Origin: Brachionus plicatilis
Taxonomy: Eukaryota; Rotifera; Eurotatoria; Ploima; Brachionidae
Assembly: GCA_010279815.1 (NCBI GenBank)
Contig: QEOQ01000180.1
Coordinates: 1,148,451-1,212,450 of the forward strand
Reading direction: 5' to 3'
DNA length: 64,000 bases
The notes under the pieces: generated by a model
What the model saw: only the letters and a program-made list of their open reading frames with translations
What the model was told of the DNA's origin: nothing
Database searches by the model: none
Shown here: positions 32,611 to 43,947 of the stretch, piece by piece
Position numbering within the stretch: position 1 is the stretch's first letter
Layout of the letters: the number at the start of each line of letters is the position of its first letter
Made by a program: the position numbers and the translations under genes

Positions 32611-34127
32611 CTCTTTGTTGATTATAGTAGGGATAAAATAGAATATTGGAAAAAAGTGCACGATCAAATATTATTTTTTGAATTAATTTTTTTAAATATG
32701 ATTAGAAATAGACAAAAAAATATTAATGAAGTATATTTTTAAATTAATAAGCTATTTTTTAGTCATTTTGTCTGCCTTTTATTCCAAGGTTAGCATTGCT
32801 ATCGTTACTTTTCTTTATCTTAACTTTTCGCTTTTTTACTCTGTAATAGTTAAATTAAAGAAAAGTCAGGATTCAAAAAATAATCTAAAAAAAAAGAGTG
32901 CATATGAGTCAAGCTTAAAAGGATTTTTTTTTGATTCTTCATAGAATCAAAATATTTTCATTTAAATGTTGATCTTGAAAAAAAAAATTTATTTTTAAAA
33001 ATAAAGAAATCAAGTTGATACTAAATAATCTGTCAAATAATAAATTAAGATATTTACGTTTTTTATAGTATTTCATAAATTAAAGCAACAAACATAATTT
33101 TAAATTTTTTTTTAAAAATTTTAAATTTGAAAAAATTGATTTACATACGAATAATTCTTAGAGTTTTTTGAGCAAAAATTTTTCTTAAAATTTTTTTGTC
33201 ATTAATTTGTTAACTATTAAAAATTAATATGTTTAAATTAAAAATTTTGATTTTTTAGAAATTTAGTTGTATTGCTGTAATAATTCTTATTAAATAAATT
33301 TCAGAGAATGTTTATAATAAAATTAAGTCATAAAAAGTGTTAGCCATGGATTAATGGAAAATTAATCAATAAAACGATTATTTTAGAAAAAGTATTCCAC
33401 TTTGAAAACTTACGATAAAAGTACAAATTATAATAAAGAATCAAACAATTTCAAAATGAGATTCATCTTCATGGCATAGGTTGAAATTCACATATAGTGA
33501 GTTAAAAAAACATAAACAAAGAGACAGACAAAAAAACAAAAAAACCATTCTAATTTTTTTCTCATTTATATTTTTTTAACGTTTGAGTATAAGCCTAAAA
33601 AGATTAATAAAAAATAATTATGTGTTTTTCTCAGATAAAAAATTAACTTATATTTTTTTCTCTATTGAAGAAACAATTTATGTTTTTTTTAACTTTTTCA
33701 AAAAATAATGTTAAACTTTATGTTTTTTTTCTCTGCTCATATATGTTCAACTTTCATTTTCATATATGTGGTGTTTTTTTATTTTAACTTTTTTTATGTG
33801 AGTTTAATCCTCTTCCCATCTTCATTAATTAATGAAACTAATTTAGGAATCAATAAAAAAAAACCTAAAGAAAACTTTTCTATTCATCTACTTACTGAAT
33901 CATTTTGAATCCGGCATTAATTTATACAATTTAACGTTGTAATAAATATTTATTCGGTATTGAGATACTTTTCTATCTACCAACTTCTGCAAAAATACTT
34001 TTTTTCAAAAAGTTTAATTTGCCTTATTTTGACTCTTGTTCCACTATTTTATGTTGATTCATAAGAACTCAAGTTTTATTCTAATTGTTAATATTTGTTA
34101 ATATTTGAATTCACAGTGGTGTAATGA
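32611..34127. other. AT-rich intergenic stretch
   Basis: No convincing coding sequence. Short frames at 32726-32944 and 33708-33908 are hydrophobic, low complexity and judged random. No repeat family was recognised. Confidence 0.5.
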
Positions 34128-34205
34128 CCAGAGTTGTTTAAAAGTCCCAAATTTAAGTCCGTACTTGTACTTGACTAGAGTCTTGTGACTTTCAAGCAAC
34201 TCTGG
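34128..34205. mobile_element. Foldback/MITE-like element, family A copy 2
   Basis: CCAGAGTTGTTTAAAAGTC at the left and GACTTTCAAGCAACTCTGG at the right are inverse complements with two mismatches. Both match the ends of the 339-base copy at 3493-3831, and AAGTCC/CTTGTGACT words are shared. It is a very short internally deleted relative. Confidence 0.72.
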
Positions 34206-35060
34206 AAATAACACATGTTTTTTTCAGAATTTTACAATTATTTACTATTTAAAAATTACGTAAAAAGGTTATTTTATTTTTTCATTCATATCTGACCAAA
34301 ATTAAATTAAAGATTTATTTTACCAAAAATTACCAAATATACTTTTTGGTCCTTTTTGGTTTTACGTTAATTCAAGTAAATTTAACGATGTGTCATTGGA
34401 TTTACAACTTTTTAGAAAAGTATGGCTTAAATGCCAGGGAATTTTATCTTTTTCTTGTAAAACACTCATTCATAATTTACCTGAAAATTTAAAAGTGATA
34501 TTAAAGAAAAAACTCAAGTAATTTAAGGTAAAATTTAAGGAATAGTGGGCATCTAATTGAAGGAATATCTAAAAAGGTGAATATTTGATACTGATGAATA
34601 TCAAAAGATTATTGTTGAAGTAAGTGCCATTAAAGCATTCAATATCTATTAATTTTAATTAAATTTAATTAATATTTTATTTTTTACAGAATGTTTTCAA
34701 CTTTTAAAGATTCCTTTTGAACATTTTTGTTCAACTTTTACTTAATTTAACAATTCCAATAAAATTTCTGTTTTTAAAAGTTGTGATAAATGACTGAATA
34801 TTTAATAATAAAAATTCGTTTAATTAATAGCATTAAGTTCATTAAATTGATTTTTTGTGATTAAAAATTAACAAAAGCTTTTATTAAAAAAGTATAATAA
34901 ATTGGTTTTCTTCCAAAGATTTCCATTTTTGTCATTTTTTTCTATTTAAATTAATAATTCATTCTCATATGTTTAGAATGATTTTTAGTTTCGAAAACGA
35001 TCTGAGGACATTATATAAAATTATTTCGAATTAAATCATGCAATTAATTTTTTTCTTAAA
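34206..35060. other. AT-rich spacer downstream of MED8
   Basis: Featureless AT-rich sequence including the MED8 3' flank. Nothing recognised. Confidence 0.5.
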
Positions 35061-35775
35061 TTATCTTTGACCTGGTTGTCTAGGAACTATTTTTAGATTA
35101 TAAAAAGAATTTACAAGCTGAAAAGTATCGTGTAAATTGTATGTAGTTACGTTCGATTGCTTGGCTTGAAAATTTAGAATTTAAATTTTTTTTCAAAGAA
35201 ATTTTTGAGAAAAATACTTTCTAGATCTCTTTTCGGTTTTTCAACCATTGATGCTGATTCTTCAATAGTTTTTTTAAAAAAACTTATATTCTTCTAAAAA
35301 AAAAAATTAAATAAGAATTTTTTTAATTATTTTATCAGTTTACATCAAAAGTTTTAATCAGCTCAAAATCTTTGGCAGCTTGATGCAATTTAGCATCTTC
35401 TTCTTCTACTGAAGGAATTAATTTGGTTCGCATTATATGTGGAATTACATCATGATTAAAAACGCTAATTCGACCATCGGTTAGCTCTTGAAGTTCAGGA
35501 TCTACTTCTTCGGAATAAGCTTTTGGCAACACTACACTTGTTTTAAGAGAAAAATCTCGTTTTTCTCTGTTGAGATGCTTAAAAAAGTTTGATATTGATA
35601 TCAAATTTGTTGAAGCGATTCTTAAACTATTCAAAATAGACAACCAGTCTACCTCGTTGTAGGCAAGTCTCTGTTCATCATTACCAAGATTTACCAACAA
35701 ATGTTCTAGCGAATATTTACACTCTTTTAAATCATGGATCAAGCTGTCCAAGTTGTCGTTTACTTTTTGGTCCAT
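35061..35775 (-). CDS. MED8: Mediator complex subunit 8 (MED8)
   Basis: Three minus-strand exons (35775-35344, 35293-35218, 35164-35061) join in frame to 203 residues. Exon 1 has the MED8 core: an N-terminal helix (LDSLIHDLKECKYSLEHLL), WLSILNSLRIAS then NFFKHL, SVVLPKAYSEEVDPELQELT, and GRISVFNHDVIPHIMRTKLI. The last corresponds to the conserved EGRVPVFSHEVVPDHLRTK region of animal MED8. The C-terminus ends with LVNSFYNLKIVPRQPGQR, resembling the end of the conserved part of MED8. MED8 sits in the head module of Mediator and bridges transcription factors to RNA polymerase II. Human MED8 is 268 residues; the longer glycine/glutamine tail is absent here. The exon 2-3 part is less conserved and its boundaries are slightly less certain. 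Confidence 0.88.
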
Positions 35776-37079
35776 GTTGGAATCATATAATTTTTATGTT
35801 TGGATTTTAAATCAAAATTTAATTTTCAATTTGAATATGTCACGATGCTTAAAGATGATGCTTCAAAAATGTCTTTAGAGATTTTCGATCAATTGGTTTT
35901 AAATTGATGAAAATAAAGTCAAAATAAAAATAATATTTAAAATTAATTTATATTATAAAATTTCAATAAAAAAATGGATAATATATTAAAATAAATACAG
36001 GATTAGAATCAAGTTTATTGACTAACTTTTTTTGCAATTTGAGTTATAAAAGTAAACAAATTGAGAAAAAATAGCAAAACCATTTTAACTCATACAAAAT
36101 ATTTTATAAAAAACAAAAAAAAATAATTGCAGATTTGAATTATTTATGATTAGTCCTTTTCTTAATTGAATGTCATCTTGAAAATTATTTATTAAGCATT
36201 ATTTTAAATCTAATATTTTCCTAGATTTTTCCTAAAATGCAAAAACAGAAAATAGAATTACTTTCTATTTTTACTTTAATTTATTAATTAGAAGAAAAAA
36301 ATTTTAAATTAGGGGTTTTAGTTTATTAAAAATTTATTGCATGCAAGTCTGAGCCAAACCGTTGTCCATTTTGACAGGCCATTTTTTCAAATTTAATTTC
36401 GAGTGTATTTTTTGACACATCTACACAGTTCGAGCATTATATTTGAAAATATATTTTTTAAAAAATTTCTTAAATATTCAAAATTATGCAAATAATAATC
36501 AAATTTTAAATTATTCTTTAATTTAAATTTAAATTTTTGATTTTCTTATTTTGTTCATGTCAATTTACTGTTGCGGTATTTCGCAGTTCATGGTCGGCTT
36601 TCTGTTCCATGTTTTGCTTCTATATTTTTGGATACAACCTATAAAACCGGAAAGTGTATTTTTTTAATTACATTTTTTTTCCTTTAACGTATTCAAACAT
36701 TAAAACTCTAGTAACCTCAAGGAAATACTTAAGTTAGATGAATTGATTAGATTCAGTAGCCTCTTCAGATCTAAATCAACAGCAAAATATTTAACTTGCT
36801 AGTAGATTTTTTGTGCCACTTATTAGTGACTATTTTTGAAATGAATATATTTACCGTTTTGTTTTTTTAATTTTAATTATTCTAGAATAAAAACTAGAAA
36901 TCTTAAGAAATGTTACTTTTTTATCTTATAGAAGCATTATTGACTTAAAAAATTTAGGTTAATATTGGACAAGGAAAATTTAATTTAAATTGAAAAATAC
37001 GTTGAGTTATTTTAATATTGGAACAAAATTATATTTAACTTTTTTGTATTTTAAGAGCCTTTATAGTCGAATAATTTGT
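35776..37079. other. AT-rich intergenic stretch
   Basis: No gene, RNA or repeat recognised. The MED8 promoter lies at the left end. Confidence 0.5.
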
Positions 37080-37330
37080 TAGCTAGTATTATAAGCAGAG
37101 GATCAAAGTTTCAAAACCCGCTGAGAGAGAAAAAATCTAATCTAAATATCTTTGCAGTACGGAGCGAATGTTTAAACCCCTTTCATCATTAAAAGGGGAA
37201 ACGGCTTCTACCGGGTAATAATTGCGGAGTAGAAGATCAACTCGATGCAGTAACCTCTGATTTGGAGCCGTTGTTCGAAGAGGTACTGGAAAAGGAGATG
37301 AGAGCTTCCCCTATTGTCCGCTAGAATAGA
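37080..37330 (+). other. Less AT-rich block with short coding-like fragment
   Basis: 37205-37323 reads on the plus strand as GKRLLPGNNCGVEDQLDAVT then SDLEPLFEEVLEKEMRASPI and a stop, a mixed and charged composition unlike the surrounding random frames. There is no ATG, and an in-frame stop lies just upstream. A small hairpin (CCCCTTT...AAAAGGGG) sits at 37169-37198. It may be a dead exon or transposon fragment; family not recognised. Confidence 0.35.
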
Positions 37331-38248
37331 AAAGGGACAATTATTTTTATATTTTAATAATAAAAAAAATTTTAACAAATTTTATTTTTATATTAAATAT
37401 TTTTTTTTTAATAAAAATCAATATTGGAAAGCTACGGCCGCCAGTTGACAATAACCGAAATATGGGATTATGCAATTTGAAAAATGAACAATATTCTCAT
37501 GATTTTTTTTTTAATTAGCTAAAAAAAGTTTACGAAACTTTATTTGAGAGCGTTTATTAAATTTTCAAAAATTTTCCGTGTACCAAACATATAGAGAAAC
37601 TAAAAAAATCAACTTTTCAGTATCAACTTATTCTTATTTTTTTTTATTAAACAAACAGAATAATATTTTTATTTTTTTTTCTCAAAAGCACAATTGTCAA
37701 ATAAAACAAAATCAAAAGAGTTTATAAATTCTGATCTGAAACTAGTTTGACAAACATTTTAATATTTATGAATAAATAAAGTTCATGATTTATTTATGCT
37801 CAAAAGATTCAAAACATTTAGAATTAAACAATTGAGTTTCTAGAGTCTAAATCTTGCTTTAAAAAAAATCAAATAGACTTGCTTTAATTACTTAAATAAA
37901 TTTTAAATAAAATTTCTAGAAAAAGAGTTAAATTTCAGAATTTTCTATTTGTGTATTTTAAAAATATATTAATAAGCTATTTAATGAATAATTAATGATT
38001 CAAAGTTAAATTTAAAACAATAATAGATGAAATTTTCCTTAAAGCATTTGGTCATGATTGATAATTATTGTTTTTTTTTGTCTTTATAAATTATTTTTAT
38101 TAAATGAAATTACTTGGCAATCTGCATTAAAAACAAACTCTAGAAATGCCTGAATTATATACCTTCAAAAGGTATAAAAGAAACGTATTTACATAACATT
38201 CTGAATCTAATAATTAGAAAAAAACAAAACAAATATAAGCTTAGAAAA
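37331..38248. promoter_or_regulatory. Upstream region of small heat-shock gene with TATA box and HSE-like site
   Basis: TATAAAA at 38173-38179, inside GGTATAAAAG, lies about 70 bases before the ATG, suitable for a core promoter. TTCTAGAA at 37914-37921 is the two-unit core of a heat-shock element (inverted nTTCnnGAAn); weaker CTAGAAATG and TTCAGAA words lie at 38139-38148 and 37936-37942. A third full pentamer in phase is not evident, so heat-shock control is a guess. Otherwise AT-rich. Confidence 0.5.
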
Positions 38249-39142
38249 ATGTCGACTAATTATTTTTTGCGCAGATGGTCAAAAGATTTTGATTTATTGG
38301 AACCACCACGAGGTTTTGGTGCGGACTTTTATCAAGAATTTGACTGCATTAGACAAAATCACTTGAAGAGATTGGGTGAAAATTTTGGAAAGTTTTCTCC
38401 TTTTGAACCAAGATTTTTTAGGAGAGAAACCGACATTTTTCGAAGACCGAACTTATTAAGTACCAATTATAACCATGACTTAGATACATTCATTGACCGA
38501 TTTGACAGAAATCTTTTAATGAAACCAAGGGTGCCAGAAACACATCGTATCAGAGTTGACTGTACTGGCTACCCGGCCGATTCCATAAAAGTTTTGATTT
38601 CAGCGGACAAACGCTCGCTAACAGTCTCAGCTCGAGAAGGTGATAATACTGACCCTGACAAAGATTATTCATTCAAAGAGTTCAAAATAATCTATGGACT
38701 TCCTGCAAATGCAGACACTCTCAGAATAAGCAGTTCCCTGAAAGAAAATGGTGATTTAATCGTCGATGTTCCCTTCATCGTAAATAAGCATGTAAAAACG
38801 GAAAGATTTGATTCTAAAATAAATGAAAAAAAAGTTCATTTTGATGATAATGACTCAAAGATTTTTGATTCTAAAATAGTAGCGTTTGAGGAAAAACCTC
38901 TTGGTCCTAAAGAAGAAGACCAAATTTTAACTAGGATCACAGAACAAAATTTTTACAAAAAGATAAAGATTTCTGAAAAAGGTATGCGTTTCAATTCACC
39001 ACTCGAAAAAGAATCAAATTTAGAGAATGATGACACGGATTTTAGCCGCATGATTCCAATTGAAATGACTAGTGGAATTAAATCTAATAGCAGCAATTAT
39101 GTCACCATTCCAATTCAAATAGTTATTCGAAACAAAAATTAA
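38249..39142 (+). CDS. Small heat-shock protein (alpha-crystallin domain)
   Basis: A single exon of 297 residues, unusual here because nearly every other gene is split. The alpha-crystallin domain spans about residues 95-177: HRIRVDCTGYPADSIKVLIS, RSLTVSARE, then SFKEFKIIYGLPANADTLRI and LKENGDLIVDVPF. The final Leu/Ile-Pro pattern is the conserved end of the domain. The N-terminal arm is Phe/Arg-rich (FDLLEPPRGFGADFYQEFD) as in HSP20 proteins, and the long C-terminal tail ends with an IPI motif (287-289) that can bind the neighbouring subunit's groove. The family forms ATP-independent holdase oligomers in the cytoplasm. At 297 residues it is longer than usual (150-220) because of the tail after residue 180. 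Intronless structure and a TATA box fit an inducible gene. Confidence 0.92.
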   Translation: MSTNYFLRRWSKDFDLLEPPRGFGADFYQEFDCIRQNHLKRLGENFGKFSPFEPRFFRRETDIFRRPNLLSTNYNHDLDTFIDRFDRNLLMKPRVPETHRIRVDCTGYPADSIKVLISADKRSLTVSAREGDNTDPDKDYSFKEFKIIYGLPANADTLRISSSLKENGDLIVDVPFIVNKHVKTERFDSKINEKKVHFDDNDSKIFDSKIVAFEEKPLGPKEEDQILTRITEQNFYKKIKISEKGMRFNSPLEKESNLENDDTDFSRMIPIEMTSGIKSNSSNYVTIPIQIVIRNKN

Positions 39143-39658
39143 GCACTTTGCTTAATTTAATTTATATTTTACATACTTATTTAGTTTTTCAGCCTTTTAA
39201 AATTCTAATTTTAAAAATTATTCAATAGCTATTTTAAAATTTAAAATAAAGTTTTTTAATATTTTTATTAATTCAAAATTAATTAAGTGCTTTTTGCTTT
39301 AAGGGTTGATTATATTTGCTAAAAAAAACTCTGTGATTACTAATTACTAATCAATAGATTTAGCTTAATAACTTAAAATGCTGAAATTAGTTATGTTGAT
39401 CAATTTTTCGCTCAAGCTTCCATCACTATTTGAAATTCCTTTTAAAAAAATCATTTTTTGAACTATCAACAAGCTTATATTCAAGATAAAAGAAAAGCTT
39501 TAAATAATGTGATAATCACGTGAGTCTATATCCATTTTTAACATAATATATTTTTGATATACGTATTTGGCAAAAATTAAAAAAATTATTTTTTCTTTAA
39601 CTTTTTGAATTAATCATCTATTGTGAATCAAATAAAAAATCCAAGACTGGAATAAATC
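39143..39658. other. Intergenic, sHSP to syntaxin gene
   Basis: AT-rich spacer with the sHSP 3' UTR. Nothing else recognised. Confidence 0.5.
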
Positions 39659-42134
39659 ATGGCGAGCTCTAGTAATTATCAAAATTATAGTGGTAAGTAT
39701 AGTTTTTTAAGTTTAGCTGAAGTTTTATTTAAAATATTTTTTCAAGCTAATAACACTGTTGATCAGATAAATAACAATTTAGCAAATAGCTTTTTTCGAC
39801 TAAAGCAAAATGGTAGGAAAGAAAAATTAAATTTTTTGTTTTTTAATTTTTGTCAAAGTTAATCAATTAATTCAATTAAAAAAACAAATTGGATCTTCGA
39901 AAGATACTATTCAATTTCGCGATAAAATGTTCGACTAAAAAATAAAAATAAAACAGATCTAATTGATATTTATTTTTAGTCATGGAACTTTTCAAAAATC
40001 AAATCAAATAATCAGTGAAATTCAGTCCTATTTTAAACAGCTGTCCAGCTTTAATTCTAGTGAAGTAAAATTTAATTGAGTATATTTTAAAAGAAAAAAA
40101 AAATTTTAGTCAGAAATTGCACTCACAAAATCCAAACGAATATTCGAAGATGAATTAAAGGCTTACAGCAGCCTGCAAAAAGAAATAAGAGACAATCTTC
40201 GATTAAAACCATTAAAAAGTTATGATGAAAACAGTGAAGATACCAATGTTGAAGTAAAATAAACTTTTAAAAATAAAATCATGGATACAAAAGCTATTTT
40301 AATTTAAGATTGTTGACGAAAAACAAGCTCTTTTACAAAATAAGTATGATAAAATAGCTGTTTTTCCAATATAATCTTTCTGTAGAAAGCTTGGTGAATT
40401 GGATCAGCAAATTGGTATGGTTCGTGACAGAGAAATAAAAATGAAACAAATTGAGGTTAATAAATAAAATCTTAGTTAGTTTGATTCTAAAATCTAAAGT
40501 TCAATTTTAAATCAAAGAACGATATTATTGACATAAATGCCATAATGAGCGATTTAGCAACCATGGTCAATGAACAAAATAGTTTAATTGGTATAATTTT
40601 TAAATTTATTGATTATTTAGATACATTTTATACAAATTATAAAAAATACTAAATTAAATTTTAAATTTAGTAGATTAAAATTTAACAATTCAATTATTTA
40701 ATGATACATTAAACACACAAAACAAAGCAGCATTTCTTTTCAAAAATAAATCATTAAAGGATAGTTTTATATTTGAAACTTTTTTCGTAATTAATGGATT
40801 TTAGTTGAAAAAACATTGAAAATTTTTTTGAATTTTTCTATTTAAATATCGATAGAAGATTTGGCTTTACTTAGTAATTTATTTTCATTAATTAATTAAA
40901 AAATCGATTCAATTCAATCAATCTATTAATTATTCGTGATAAGGAAATTTAAAAAAAATTTTAAGATTTTGAACTTAAATTTTTTTTTTTAATAATTAAC
41001 TTTTAATGCTGCATGATATTTGAATTAATTTAGGATTTGAATTTCTCAATTTTTTTTCTAATTAATCTTTTTAAAAACTTTGACTTAAAACTTAAAATCA
41101 CAAATTTTATGCAACATTGAAAGTTTCACAAAAAAATAGAAAGAAAAAGGAAAATAAAAAATCTTGAATTTTTTTATTTGTAATTTACATTTGGCTATTA
41201 ATCGTCTAAATTTAATTTTTTTTTAATTAATTTCAAACCAGACAACATAAGTTCGAATGTTGAATCGACTCATGCAAATGTACACTATGCGAACGAAAAC
41301 TTGGCTAAAGCGTCACGTTATGCAGTAAGTTCTCATTAATTCTGATTAAACTAATTATCAAAAAAAAATAAAAGCTCCTAAGTTTTCGAGGCAAATTAAA
41401 ATTTTGAATCAAAATTCAATCTTCAAATTTAATCAAAAAAAGTTTATGTGGCAATTAAATTGCATTGCTGCTATAATAATTTTTTAGACTTTCAAAAAAG
41501 GGTAGTCATTACTCGTATCTAAAAATTTAAATTTGCTCAAAATTTTTGCCTCGATTGTCTGTAAAACTTTAAGAACTTTCTCAAGGGAAATAAATTAAAA
41601 ACGATTAAATTCAAGAATATTAAGTATTGTATGTATGTTTTTATTATTTTTAAATTTACTTAAAATTCGTCTTTTTTTTGATTTTTGATGAAAAACGATT
41701 CAAAGTTTTTGAAAAGGATTTACTGAAAAATTAGTTTCAAAAAATACTTGGCTTACATATTATGTCAACAAAATAAAATTCACAAGAAAAATTCAATGAT
41801 TGTTGAATATTTCAGAATTAAACTTATTATTCCCATGAATCTTAAAACAAAAAGAGCAAATAAGAGACACCCTCCAGATATAATTCAATTTAAACCGATA
41901 ACTAAGAAATTTTATTCTTTTTAAATTACTAATATTTACGTCGGATTTAGTAAAGTAATTGCACAAATCATTACCCAGAGATAGTTTGAAAAGTTTTGCC
42001 AAATTTTAGAGAATATTTTTTAATAATTTTATTTTTAGTCACGATACAGAAAAAAAATATTGCTTTTAATATTAATCATTGTAATTGTAATGGCTATTAT
42101 TGGTTTGATAATATATTTATCTGTAAAGCATTGA
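39659..42134 (+). CDS. STX7: Syntaxin-7/12-like Qa-SNARE
   Basis: Ten exons join in frame to 251 residues: 39659-39692, 39747-39812, 39859-39928, 39980-40064, 40110-40253, 40309-40343, 40386-40455, 40518-40590, 41242-41324, 42039-42134. The N-terminal half is the Habc helical bundle (VDQINNNLANSFFRLKQN...; LIQLKKQIGSSKDT). The SNARE motif (about 150-212) includes DIIDINAIMSDLATMVNEQN, with the zero-layer Gln near 188. The last exon encodes KKILLLILIIVIVMAIIGLI...YLSVKH, a C-terminal membrane anchor (about 227-249). The pattern and size match endosomal syntaxin-7/12/13, which drive early/late endosome fusion. The 5' exons are very small (34-85 bases). Introns 8 and 9 (about 650 and 710 bases) are long for this genome and AT-rich, with no recognised feature. 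Confidence 0.9.
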
Positions 42135-43329
42135 TAAATTTCTACACAACATCGATTCAAAAATCAAACACTTTTTGTAAATAAATATGCTATCAATAGA
42201 TTTTGAAAATAAATTTTCTAAAAATTTGGTTTTAATTATTTTTTCATTTCTTTCATCATTTAAATATTAAATATTTTGTTTATAATAAAAATTTTGAAGA
42301 GTGAAATAAAATCAAAAATTGAATTTTAGTGAATAATTAAAACAGCTTGGAGAAAAATGTAAATTTAAAAAATTTAATCGAAAATTGAAGAACAAGTGAA
42401 TAACAAAGCGTTTAAATTATAAAAAAAATTAAATTTTGTTTTTATTGAGCTTTTTGATATATTTTAAAAAAAATCACGCCATTTTTGCCAATTTATGAAC
42501 ATTTAAAATTATATCACAATTATTTGAAAATATTGAAAATAAAGAAACAGGTTAAAAAAAAATTATATTTAGAATTTAAAATATTTGATTTGTAAAACAT
42601 TATTAAAATTATGTTGAAGAAAACACAAGTTCAAAAATCAATTGAAATAAATAAAATGATTTACTGAAAAATGGCTATTCATGTCAAAAATTGGTTCCTA
42701 AAAGCGAAAAATCTATTTATATAAATTTTTCCATTAGCTAAATCAAAAATGAATTTTTATTGAAAATTTTAAAATAACATAATATTAATTGAAATTTTAG
42801 TTTTCAAGCCTGAAAATGAGTCTAGACATAAAAATGGTTGCTTAGAATGAAGAAGAGTGTAGGAGTTTTTTTATAAAGATTTATCGGTTAAATTTTCTAT
42901 GACATTTTAAAAACAGGTAAATATTTGAAAAAAGAAAAAAACACTACTTATTTGGATTCAATATTTTTTCAAGAGATTTTATTGGAAAAGTAAAGGTCTA
43001 GATCTAGATAGACTATTTTTTTTAATTGGCGTAGATTATTAATGATTAAAAACTTAAATGTTGATCAAATCTACAAATTTTTAAGAAAAAAATTTATCAG
43101 ACTTATTAATTTATTTGATTAAAAAGAAAATTTTTTGGCAAACAGTTCTTTGAACAATTTTAAAATAAAAACAAATGTTTTATAATCTCAAAAGAAATTA
43201 AAAAAATATTTTATTCAAAAAAAGTAATTAAAAAATTCGTTAATTTTAAAATTACAATAAAATTATCTCATTTTAATAAATGTTAAAATTTTAAATCTAA
43301 AATATTAAATTCTATTGTTTAATTATAAT
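42135..43329. other. AT-rich spacer between convergent genes
   Basis: 3' flanks of the syntaxin and calcyphosine-like genes, which converge. No coding or repeat feature seen. Confidence 0.5.
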
Positions 43330-43947
43330 TTATGATCCAAAACATGAGTTCATCAAAAATACAAAATATGAATCATCTGGAATCGATGCTGATATGATTG
43401 CGTAGTAATTATGAAACTCTTCCATGGTTACGATTCCATCAGCTCTTCCTGGGGTATCGAATGCATCAAGAAAACTTCGAAGTGCCTTAAAAATTTTTTG
43501 ATTTAAATTTCTTCTTTTTAAATTGAAACCTACCTGTTCAGTAGTCCAGGTTCCATCTTTACATTTAGGATGCCTTTTGGCTTGTTCCATATAGACAACT
43601 CTAAAGTCTTCCATGGACAAAACTCCGTCATTATTGACATCAAGCTTTCTAAATGCTTCATCTATTGCCTTGAGTCTTGTTGGTGACAGTTGCGGCTTCA
43701 AGGCATTTACAAATTCAGTGAAGTCTATTTTTCCATCTTGTTTTGTATCAAAATCATTGAATAACTTTCGAATCTCGGCTTCGGTCAGATCCGTGAGTCC
43801 GAGTTTGAACAAACCTTGCTTAAATTCATGGTAATCAATCTTGCGCGAGTGGTCCTTGTCCATTGATTTGAACAAATCGTTGAGGAATGTTTGTTTCTTT
43901 GAATTTTTGGACTTAAGCAAAAAAGCACGAATGAGTTCCACGCTCAT
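43330..43947 (-). CDS. CAPSL: Calcyphosine-like EF-hand protein (CAPS/CAPSL)
   Basis: Two minus-strand exons (43947-43534, 43485-43330) give 189 residues. The 48-base intron between them keeps the frame open, so a simple ORF would add 16 residues; it has GT and AG ends and interrupts the conserved WTTEQ...FLDAFD segment, so I treat it as spliced. EF-hand loops: DKDHSRKIDYHE (30-41), DTKQDGKIDFTE (67-78), DVNNDGVLSMED (103-114), and a degenerate fourth in DTPGRADGIVTMEE (about 148-161). The HPKCKDGTWTTEQ and YYAIISASI segments are typical of calcyphosine-like proteins. Calcium-binding, cytosolic; in other animals it is often linked to ciliated cells. Confidence 0.92.
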   Translation of the reverse strand: MSVELIRAFLLKSKNSKKQTFLNDLFKSMDKDHSRKIDYHEFKQGLFKLGLTDLTEAEIRKLFNDFDTKQDGKIDFTEFVNALKPQLSPTRLKAIDEAFRKLDVNNDGVLSMEDFRVVYMEQAKRHPKCKDGTWTTEQVGFNLKRRNLNQKIFKALRSFLDAFDTPGRADGIVTMEEFHNYYAIISASIPDDSYFVFLMNSCFGS

